Below are positions 30,315 through 42,300 of a stretch of 64,000 nucleotides of DNA, piece after piece. The stretch spans positions 22,599,211-22,663,210 of the forward strand of contig NC_092096.1 in NCBI RefSeq assembly GCF_045679555.1, in the 5' to 3' direction. Every line of letters starts with the position of its first letter. The stretch's first letter is position 1. Origin of the DNA: Salvelinus alpinus (Eukaryota > Chordata > Actinopteri > Salmoniformes > Salmonidae). The translations under genes were made by a program, and so were the position numbers. The notes under the pieces were generated by a model. The model saw only the letters and a list, made by a program, of their open reading frames with translations, did no database searches and was not told where the DNA came from.

Positions 30315-33300
30315 ATGGGGAAAAGAGCCGCGCTGGCGACTTACGATAAAGAGTTCAGCTTTGTCAGCCCAGTTGTCAAATATCTACTTTTCCTTTTTAA
30401 CTTAATATTTTGGGTAAGTATTTAATATGTTTAGATTTCTGCTGGTTTTGTCTGCTGATTTTGCGTAATCTGTGCACCTCACTCTGCCTAATTTAAGTTT
30501 ACGCACACATTTTCATTGTACAAATTTGCTGTGAAGACTGGTTAATCATTGATTTAGGCTGTTAGTTTATTATTGTGTGAATGCATGAGAAAATCCGCCT
30601 CACTAAGAAGACACATTCTTTCTAAGCCCCACAAAATAGTTATGTGATACAATCATGTATGATATCAAAAGCCCCCCCCCCCCCCCCCCTAATGACCATT
30701 CACTGGGCTGGTTTTTCTAACCATTGGCCTTCAGGCAACATATTCAATAGGATGAAACATTTAGCAATGTTTTTATGCCTTTGCTTCTATGCTACAAAAC
30801 AATCATAATCAATCCTTAACCTTGGAAAATAACCAATATTGCCTATTCAAAGGAGTACATGATCGAGAAGTAGAGGTTGTATTCTGCTTCATGTTTGACA
30901 CCAATGACTCCTACTAGTGTCATACTAAAGGAGTGCTTATTTGCTGATGAACATGTTTAAACAGCAGCTACAACATCACAGCTGTGATAGTGGTGAGGAA
31001 TGGAGCTGCAGGCATGCTAAGGAATGCCTGCACATACCTTGCAGCTCTCTCATTGGTCAAAGTGTCACCTTGTTTTGGAACTCATTTGTGTTTAAATAAC
31101 CAATTTTACTCCATTAATAATGGACCTAGTCTTGATAGACGTTGGCTGCTAGAATACGTTTAGACCTAAATTAATAGTCTTTATATAGAGGGGATCCAGA
31201 CTCTCATTTCAATAATAATGTGAAAACCAATAGGAGCAGTAAACAAAACTCCATTATACACTGCTCTGTATATGCCAGTCCACTGTCACAACTCCTTTTT
31301 TAACCAAGCTGTTGCCAAGCAACGCAAAGTTTCATTTATTCATATGCTGATGGTGCAACATGGGGTTCTGTGAAAAGGGGGCCCATGCACTCTCCTCTCC
31401 AAATCTGTTTAGCAGTCAAATGAGCGTATCAAATATGCCTTTTAGATACTTCAATCACATCCTAGAAAGCTGTTGAAACAGTTCTGTGAGAGTGCTATTT
31501 GCTCTTTTCTTTTTTGTTGTTGCTAGACCTCATCAAATGCTTGTTACAGTTGCATTTTGCATGTTTGACTATCAGAAACTAATCTTGGCCCCATTTTTTC
31601 CCTTTTGAATGAGCTTTCCTTGTCACAGTTTGTATCAAAATATGTGAGGAGGACCCCATCCTCCTTTCCCCCCCAATCACTGTGTCACCAAGCACTGATG
31701 TGCCTTTGATGGTGATGACACTAGTGTCAGCGCTGTTCTGAGCGACCTATGACACATTAGGAGATAGGAGCTCTTTGAAATATCCAGGCTTGGCGTTCTG
31801 TATTGAGTTCATACCTTTGATATGGGCCCTGCTTTAACATCACACAGCATAGGCAATCATCCCATGCCTTGGCTGTCAGTGTAGGCACACATGTCTATAG
31901 TGTCGGCAAAGGCTAGAATCTGGCCTAGTGCCCTTTGACACAACCTCTCGCTCTCTCTTTCCCCACTGCCATCATCTCTCACGATCTGTTCAATAGAAAA
32001 ACATCTGGGAAAAAATGTGCCACTCTGAATCTGCTTTGTTTATGATTGTCAGCATGCTGCTTGATTTAGCTACTTCCCCAAACATTGTCCTTGAGTACAG
32101 AATATCTATAACAACTATAAAAAGGCAGCCAGCTGTTAAACATTAACAACTCTGGAAGCAGAAGTTTGCAAACTACGCAAATTGAAAGTACAGATGTGTC
32201 AGCCTACTGTCAGGTGCTTGGGGGAACCGTAACTTTCACTCACTGTTCAACACTAAGGGGATTTCTGACTAAGACGCAAGAACAAGCAGCCTTGTTATTG
32301 CAGACTGGGATTTCCAGTGTTGGGTTTTAGTCCGTACTGCTTTGCAGTGTTAATAGGTTTTGACGTGGATTTATGTCCAGTTCTGCTGTGTTTACATTCC
32401 ATAACTAGCGGAAACCTAGCATAAACCTTTGCCTACCTTAGCTCTGGTCCAGGGTGTTAGTACGTATTCCTCTACTAACACCTTAGCTCTGGTCCAGGGT
32501 GTTTAGTAGGCATTCCTCTACTAAGACCTTAGCTCTGGTCCAGGGTGTTTAGTAGGCGTTCCTCTACTAACACCGTAGCTCTGGTCCAGGGTGTTAGTAC
32601 ACATTCCTTTACTAACATCTTAGCTCTGGTCCAGGGTGTTAGAACACGCTCCTCTACTAACACCTTAGCTCTTGTCCAGGTTGTTTAGTAGGTTCTTCCT
32701 CTACTAACAGAGAGGAGTTAATTAACTAGCAGAGGTAACTCTTTCTGGTTGTGCAACGAGACCAGAGCTAGTCCTTCCTATGCATAGCAGATAAAGACAG
32801 ATTCATAAACAGGAAATGACCTGGCTTGAGGTTAGCTATGTGCAAAACAACATGTAGGCTACAGTGTCAGTGTGTCCACACCCGGATGTGCCCTCAAAAT
32901 ACTTTCCTTTCAGGTTTTATTCTTCATTATGTATGATAATGGTATCATTACATCTGCTAAATTTACCACATGGGTCACCTGCAGAAGTGGACATGGAAAA
33001 AGAGTAACTCAGGAACACACTAATGTAAAATAATTTCATTCACCATAAACAATTTTTTACATGTCAAAATGATTTCACTCCCAGAATGCCGACGGAACCA
33101 GGTTTCCCACCCTCTCCACCCCCCCCCCCTCCCACCCCTCCCCCCCCCCTCCCCCCCTCTCCACCCCTGGCCACTTCTACATTGATTTACAAGTTTGAAC
33201 ATGGACGTCCTAAAAACAAACTCCTGATTGTTACAGTCCAGTCCCTCACAACGTACCACAAGCAAGAGCTACTCTTCGGCCTTGTGCAAACAGGATAAGA

Positions 33301-36300
33301 TCTTGTAAAAACTTGCATCTCTGGCTGTGAGGAATGCATTTTTGACGTAGTTTTTCACCCCCCCTGGCTAGCTGGAGAATGTGTCTGGGAGGACACATCT
33401 AACACCCTGCGTAGACTGTTAAAAGCGAGGGAGTCATCAGTATTGCTACAAATGTGAACTATGGTGTGAGAGATTATCTGAACAAACCACCAAGGAAGAT
33501 ATCTATCTCTAGTGACCACATGGCAATTCCATTTGAGGTACAGAGCTGTAGGAAGGCCACTCATTTTCTGTTTCCATTTTCCCTAAATAACTTAGAGGGC
33601 AGAATTTACACCACAACCAATGAATCGCTCAACTCAAACTAATGACTGGATAGATGGCTCAAGAGTTTATTCTCTATCTTTGCATACATAACAACAGTGT
33701 TTTTGTAAACTATCCATTTAGCCTCCTTTGTGCAGAGGAAGACTAGTCCTTACTCGGAGGACAGACTAGGCTTTTCCCTCCAAAGTGCAAGGTGTGGTAA
33801 CTGGATACTGGAGTGGGAGAGGGGTTGCTGTGTGCTCCTTGTTATGTTGGTGAAGCTGCAGGTTGGAGTAAAAAGTGAAAGGGCCATTATAAGAAAAGCC
33901 CTCTGATCGCTGCCAAGTTGTTTATTTAGTCAAACGAGAACGAACTCTATAGAACAGAACATATCCCAACTCACTAGTTCTGAACTGTGAACCATCAGCC
34001 TATTATGGATAAAGTCACTAGTTGAACGTTGTTCGTCGGTTCCGTTATATGATTCTCAGTGTGCTAAACTGTATATTTGAGAATCCAATTTAGTTTTACA
34101 TTGTATGCCACTTTTACTCACTCTGACTAAAACTAGTGTAAATACTACAGCACACCCACTTTGCAATGGTTCTGTTCTGTTCTGACATGCACTGAGTTGT
34201 TTTTGTTTAAGTTTTAAGTTACATACACATTGCTAGTGTTGTAGTCAAGTGACTAAACCTCAAGTCCCACTAGAGTCCCAAGTCACTAGCGTTGGAGTTG
34301 AGTCACAAGTTCCTTGCTTATGCTAAAGCTTGTGCTCCGACAATCTTTCAAGCTACAGTTCATAGCGTAAAGAAAAATAGCTAGCTTAGTATACTGAACA
34401 AAAATATAAACTGGGCCTTAGGATCTCGTCACGGTAACTCTGTGCATTCAAATTGCCATTGAATCAATGAAATTGTTCTTATTGTCTGTAGCTTATGCCT
34501 GCCGATACCATAACCCCACCGCCACCATTGGGCACTTTGTTCATAACATTGACATCGGCAAACTGCTCGCCCACACTATGCCATACATGTGGTCTAAGGT
34601 TGTGAGGCTGGTTGGATGTACTGCCAAATTCTCTAAAACAACGGAGGCGGCTTATGGTAGAGAAATTAACATTAATTTCTCTGGCAACAGCTCTGGTGGA
34701 CTTTCCTGTAGTCGGCATACCAATTGCACGCTCCCTCAAAACTTGAGACATCTGTGGCATTGTGTTGTGTGACAAAACTGCACATTATTGTCCCCAACAC
34801 AAGGTGCACCTGTGTAATGATCATGCTCTATGATCATATTATTGATATGCCACACCTGGCAGGTGGATGGATTATCTTGGCAAAGGAGAAATGCTCACTA
34901 ACAGGGATGTAAACAAATTTGTGCACAACATTTGAAAGAAAAGCTTTTTGTGCATATGGAACATTTCTGGGATATTTTATTTCAGCTCATAAAACATGGG
35001 ACCAACACTTTGCATGTTGGGTTTTATATTTTTGTTCAGTGTATATTAATAAGGCTTGTTAGGTAATACAAGAGTTGTAGATAGCATGTTGAATTATGGG
35101 AAGGAGAGAAACTTTAATGAACAACTAAAGCCTGGTTCACATGGCAGGTGGAAGTGACTCAAATCCTTTTTTTGTTGTTGCATATCCCATTGTCATCTGT
35201 TATTTTTCCTGCAGTCCGAACAGCCAAAAAGCACATGGAATAGGATATTTCAAGCCACATTACAAACTACCTTCATAGGTGGTTTGAAGTCTGATACGTC
35301 ACATGGCCAGGAATCAGATTTGTGTCTGAACGGTCAAATCTGAATTATCAAGTGGTTTTTAGACTGTTATTTGGCATATTGTGTTGCTTGCTAGCTACTC
35401 TGTTGACAGTTTGACAAGATCATGTGGTAGCCAACTAGCTAGTTAATTGTTTACAAACCCATTAGTGAATGTGCTAGAAAGCTACCCAACTAGCTAGTTA
35501 ACTGCTGTGGCCAAAAAGGACTCCTTTTGAAAGTTGGATCATCTTATCCTTTTGAGGCTTTAAACGTGTCCTTGAACTATGATTTTGAACATTCAAAGCA
35601 ACTGGGAAACGTCCATGGCAGGAGTCGTCACCTTAGCCTGCTACATAACTTCTGAGTGCTAGGAAGCACGAGCACCACACCACCAATCAGCCTATGCCAC
35701 TGTGCACACACCCATCGTTACTATAACAACTAGCATAGCCTTGTCAGCAAATGACTGCAGTCTTAGCACACACACACATCTGATTTGGTCACTTGTAACT
35801 TGCTGTTTGGACAGTCACTATTCCTAAATGGATTTGGAAATTAAAACTGATTTGAGCATTTAAGGCCTGCAATGTGAAGAAGGCTTAAGTTACTAGTGAT
35901 CAAGACTGAGTTCAAGTCACCACAATGGTTGAGTTAAGAATCATGAAAAGTTCAGGACTCGTAGGCCTACAGCACCTCTGCAGGGTGTTAACTGATAATC
36001 AATGTTTTCCCCTTTCATTGTCAATCTGTGTGATTGACAGGAGAGATGACCCATGGGGCTGACTTGTCACCACCATAACAACCAGAGTTGAAGTATGGAC
36101 ATAGTTTCTCAGTGAAAGTGTTGCCAATGGAAGAAGATATGAGACTTGTTCTCCACATCATAAAAGGAGACCTGACCCTCCTCAAAATCCACAAACACCC
36201 CCACTCTCCTGAGCTTCTTCTTAAGGCAGATTGCGGTGCAACCAATAGGACAGACCCAATCACCTAGGAGTCGTGCATTCCAGAATCCATTTTCAGGGTA

Positions 36301-39300
36301 CCGTAACAGGAGGGCTCTGTTTGTGGACTCTTTAATTACTCCCAAAACCTAGTAGTTTTTCCCTCAACCTGTACCTCGTAGTAGAATCTTCCTGAGGAGA
36401 AGCCCTCCTTTCCCATGACACTGGGAATATTCCAATTTCTTTCCAGGTCATATTAGAGAGTATGTTGCCTGTATCCATCTCTCACTTTTTTCCCGTCCTC
36501 AGACAGAACAAGATAGCGATGTCTTGTATCAGGGTCCAGAGTCACATCCACTGCCCATTGCTGGACCCTCTTCATCTCAGCATCACACAACTTCTCCATC
36601 TCCTTGGTAACGGTATCCTCCAGCTGAGACACAGCTCTCCTTAAGTTCCCCACACACAGATCACAGTAAACACTGATCTTAGTCCAGTCCCTGGTGTTCA
36701 TGGGGTGCACAGGGACGGGAAGCTCTGGACTAGATGAAGGTGGTCCGCAGTGTGTGAAATCTGCTCTAGCTCAGTGCCTCTCCTCTTTAACTCAGTGATT
36801 TCCTGCTCCAGCTCTTTAATGAGCCCTTCACCCCGCCTCTCTGCTGCTCTCTGCTTCTTCTCAATCACCCCAATGAGCTCAGCCTGGCTTCTTTCAATGA
36901 ACTCCACCAGAGCAGTGAAGAACTGCACATCTGCTATTTCTCCATTTGCGTCTTTCTTGCTGACCTCCACTGAGCGTTTTGATATCATTGATCTTCTGCA
37001 GTCGCTCCCGGATCATTTGCTGCACTTGTGACTCCGTCTTCCCCAGCTGAGCATTCCTCTCCCCGAACTCTTCCTCGAGAGGGACGGTGTGGTGAGTCCT
37101 GTGGTCAGTCTCTGTGCAGAACTGACACACACACACGTCTGGTCAGTCCTACAGAACAGCTCCATGAGTGTGTTGTGCTTCTTACACATCATGTCTTCCA
37201 GGTTCTCCACAGGGTCGATCAGTTTGTGTCTCTTCAGTGCTGGGGCTATCTGATGAGGCTGCAGGTGAGTCTCACAGTAGGAGGTCAGACACTCCAAGCA
37301 GGACTTGAGTGCCTTGAGCTTTTTCCCAGTGCAGACGTCACAGGACACTTCTCCAGGCTCGGCAGGCTGCCACTCCAGAACCTTGAGATGCTTCTTACGG
37401 AGCCACTCCTTAGTTGCCCTGGCTGTGTGTTTCGGGTCGTTGTCATGCTGGAAGACCCAGCCACGACCCATCTTCAATGCTCTTACTGAGGAAGGAGGTT
37501 GTTGGCCAAGATCTCGCGATACATGGCCCCATCCATCCTCCCCTCAATACGGTGCAGTCGTCCTGTCCTCTTTGCAGAAAAGCATCCCCAAAGAATGATG
37601 TTTCCACCTCCATGCTTCACGGTTGGGATGGTGTTCTTGGGGTTGTACTCATCCTTCTTCTTCCTCCAAACACGGCGAGTGGAGTTTAGACCAAAGAGCT
37701 CTATTTTTGACTCATCAGACCACATGACCTTCTCCCATTCCTCCTCTGGATCATCCAGATGGTCATTGGCAAACTTCAGACGGCCTGGACATGCGCTGGC
37801 TTGAGCAGGGGGACCTTGCGTGCGCTGCAGGATTTTAATCCATGACGGCGTAGTGTGTTACTAATGGTTTTCTTTGAGACTGTGGTCCCAGCTCTCTTCA
37901 GGTCATTGACCAGGTCCTGCCGTGTAGTTCTGGACTGATCCCTCACCTTCCTCATGATCATTGATGCCCCACAAGGTGAGATCTTGCATGGAGCCCCAGA
38001 CCGAGGGTGATTGACCGTCATTTTGAACTTCTTCCATTTTCTAATAATTGCGCCAACAGTTGTTGCCTTCTCACCAAGCTGCTTGCCTATTGTCCTGTAG
38101 CCCATCCCAGCCTTGTGCAGGTGTACAATTTTATCCGTGATGTCCTTACACAGCTCTCTGGTCTTGGCCATTGTGGAGAGGTTGGAGTCTGTTTAATTGA
38201 GTGTGTGGACAGGTGTCTTTTATACAGGTAACGAGTTCAAACAGATACAGGTAATGAGTGGAGAACAGGAGGGCTTCTTAAAGAAAAACTAACAGGTCTG
38301 TGAGAGCCGGAATTCTTACTGGTTGGTAGGTGATCAAATACTTATGTCATGCAATAAAATGCAAATTAATTACTTAAAAATCATACAATGTGATTTTCTG
38401 GATTTTTGTTTTAGATTACGTCTCTCACAGTTGAACATATTGTACATATGATAAAAATTACAGACCTCTACATGCTTTGTAAGTAGGAAAACCTGCAAAA
38501 TTGGCAGTGTATCAAATACTTGTTCTCCCCACTGTATACTCCAGAATGTTATGAAGAGTGATCAGATGAATTGCAATTAATTGCAAAATCCCTCTTTGCC
38601 ATGCAAATGAACTGAATCCCCAAAAAACATTTCCACTGCATTTCAGCCATGCCACAAAAGGACCAGCTGACATCATGTCAGTGATTCTCTCGTTAACACA
38701 GGTGTAAGTGTTGACGAGGACAAGGCTGGAGATCACTCTGTCATGCTGATTGAGTTCGAATAACAGACTGGAAGCTTCAAAAGGAGGGTGGTGCTTGGAA
38801 TCATTGTTCTTCCTCTGTCAATCATGGTTACCTGCAAGGAAACATGTGCCGTCATCATTGCTTTGCACAAAAAGGGCTTCACAGGCAAGGATATTGTTGC
38901 CAGTAAGATTGCACCTAAATCAACCATTTATCAGATCATCAAGAACTTCAAGGAGAGCGGTTCAATTGTTGTGAAGAAGGCTTCAGGGCGCCCAAGAAAG
39001 TCCAGCAAGTGCCAGGACAGTCTCCAAAAATTGATTCAGCTGCGGGATCGGGGCACCACCAGTACAGAGCTTGCTCAGGAATGGCAGCAGGCAGGTGTGA
39101 GTGCATCTGCACGCACAGTGAGGCGAAGACTTTTGGAGGATTGCCTGGGGTTAAGAAGGGCAGCAAAGAAGCCACTTCTCTCCAGGAAAAACATCAGGGA
39201 CAGACTAATATTCTGCAAAAGGTACAGGGATTGGACTGCTGAGGACTGGGGTAAAGTCATTTTTTTCTGATGAATCCCCTTTCCGATTGTTTGGGGCATC

Positions 39301-42300
39301 CGGGAAAAAAAGCTTGTCCGGAGAAGACAAGGTGAGCGCTACCATCAGTCCTGTGTCATGCCAACAGTAAAGCATCCTGAGAACATTCATGTGTAGGGTT
39401 GCTTCTCAGCCATGGGAGTGGGCTCACTCACAATTTTGCCTAAGAACACAGCCATGAATAAAGAATGGTACCAACATATCCTCAGAGAGCAACTTCTCCC
39501 AACCATTCAGGAACAGTTTGGTGACGAACAATGCCTTTTCCAGCATGATGGAGCACCTTGCCATAAGGCAAAACTAAGTGGCTCGGGGAACAAAACATCG
39601 ATATTTTGGGTCCATGGCCAGGAAACTCCCCAGACCTTAATCCCATTAAGAACTTGTGGTCAATCCTCAAGAGGAGGGTGGACAAACAAAAACCCACAAA
39701 TTCTGACAAACTCCAAGCATTGATTATGCAAGAATGGGCTGCCATCAGTCAGGATGTGGCCCAGAAGTTAATTGACAGCATGCCAGGGCGGATTGCAGAG
39801 GTCTTGAAAAAGAAGGGTCAACACTGCAAATATTGACTCTTTGCATCAACTTCATGTAATTGTCAATAAAAGCCTTTGACACTTATGAAATTATTGTAAT
39901 TATACTTCAGTATTCCATAGTAACATCTGACAAAAATATCTAAAGACACTGAAGCAGCAAACTTTGTGAAAATTCATATTTGTGTCATTCTCAAAACTTT
40001 TGGCCACGACTGTAGTTTAAAGGTAAAATCCGACTTTAACCAGAAAGGATTAATAGCAGGATGTGTGTAGCAGGAAGATGACTTATCCTCACCTGCTACA
40101 GTAACCTCTCTCTCTCCACTCTCTGCTGTGTGGATGGGTATTTTCTCTCTCCTCAGAATCAGACGGAAACAAAAATGTAATGTTTTATACAATTCAGAGG
40201 TCTCCAGGGGGAAGATTCTGGTTCTGAAAAGCAGCTTAAAGTTTCTGTAGTCGAATGTTAACTTTCACTTCAGCAGAGTGACATCCCCTAGCTCGTGCCT
40301 GGCTGTGTGTGTATCTGCTCCATAGAGTTATAACGATGGTCTGCTCTTAAAGGAGAAGAGTTTCATTTCCAGAGTGAGCTGTTTCTCACATACCTCCTTA
40401 CTGTTTTATATACATTTCCACACCGAGGTTGGAATAATATTGTGAATATGATCATGCCCTTTTACTGTAAGAGCTGTTTGAAAATGTACTTTTGGCCTGC
40501 CTGTGACATCACCAGGTAGTACATTTGGTAACAGACCAATAAAAAAATAATTCCAAACCTCTCTGCCAATAACAGCTAGTTTTCAGTTTTCCCCTCCCCA
40601 CTCAGACAACTCCCAGACAATCCTAGAAACATTTTTGATTGAGAAATTGCTCTTTGCCAAGAAGGTATTTTTGTTTTCAATTAAAATGGTCAAAAACAAA
40701 CAATCACAGTAAGGTAATTAATTATTTGATATTGAGATAAAAACATCTGATTTGGACAGTTTAAATCCCTCCTGTTCTCCTCCTTTGAGACTGTGTCTTT
40801 CTCCTGTGTTATACTTTCACAAAGACACTATGTCCAGGTTCATATTTAGTCTACTCTCATATCGTTCTACTCCATATGCCTAGTTACAACAAGAAAAATA
40901 ACATCGTGACTTTTTTCTTTTCATTTTATCAGATGATCTCATTGGTGTTGATGTCTATTGGCATTTACGCGAGGATGATGAAACATGCCGGTAAGTGATC
41001 CTCCATTGACTCAATCGATGCATACATTCAGTGTGAATTTCCAGAGCTGTTTGTATGGCATTCTAGTGGTGCTTTCATACTGAGTTCAATAGGCCTAGGT
41101 CATGCACCATACTGTAGCTAAACGTTTTTAAACGGAAAACAAAAATTTGTTTCTTATTGGACCAGGTAGTCTCATCCCATCCTGTTTCACTCCATTTCTC
41201 CTGTTTTGTGCCTTTATGAACACGACCCTGGTCGCAACACCAAGGCAGAAATGCCAAGGCAGTACAGGACGTTTATAGAGTATGTCATTTTGTTTGTGGT
41301 TCCAAAGTTCCCTCTGTTAGGAAGAATGTCAAATATGCAAACGGCTCACAACTTCTTCTAAGGTTTGATGAATATCCCCACTATGTTTGTAATTCCTTCT
41401 AAGATAAGAACCAACTTCAGTCATTGTAAACAAATCAAGCTCTCTCTCTCTCTTTGGCGCCACGTATACTCTCTCCCTCTCTCTCTCTCCCTCTCTTTGG
41501 CGCCACGTATACTCTCTCTCTCCACTCTCTCCGGTACATGATTCTTTCACTTGCTCTCTGTCCCTTCTCTCCCTCTCTTTCTCCCTCTCCCAGAGGCAGC
41601 CATGGCCTGTCTAGCGGTGGACCCTGCCATCCTGCTGCTGATCGTGGGGGTGCTCATGTTCTTCATCACCTTCTGTGGCTGTGTGGGCTCCCTCAGAGAG
41701 AACATCTGCCTCCTACAGACAGTCAGTGGTCTAGCCCACTTCTAACTCTTTTTAAAAGAGCATCCTCAAATCAAAATCAAATCAAATGTTATTGGTCACA
41801 TTCACAGAATACACAGAACAGGTGTAGACTTCACCGTGAAATGCTTACTTACGAACCTATTCCCCACAATGCAGACTTTTAAATATTTGATAAATAAAAC
41901 CTTCATGCCTACCTACCTTCCTTGAAGAAATCAGTGATCTGTTAAGGATTGGTGGGTGAAAGCAATAAGATAGAAATGGTGCTTTCACATAGCCAAACGT
42001 ATGAATCAGTGATCTCTACCTCAAGGAAGGCAGGCTGGAAGGAAGGATGCATTCTAACAATATTGGAATTGGACCACTGCCAATTATCAGCTGTGTTGTG
42101 CTCTATCATTTGAATAGCCCAGTATGAGATACTTTAGTCCTCCTCAGGTTATCTGCTGATGGGGGGGTTTGACCCCTGAAAGATTACCAGGCTAATACAT
42201 TCTTATCCATAAGACTTGAGTGACATGCCCTCAGACTGAACAAATGATTAACTCTTCCTCTCTCTCTCTCTTTCTTTTTCCTTCTTTCTTTCTTTCTTTC

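Noticed and set aside
33020-33298. Proline-rich (+) and glycine-rich (-) open frames
   Set aside because: They are produced by a C-rich low-complexity tract with no start context, splice structure or homology.
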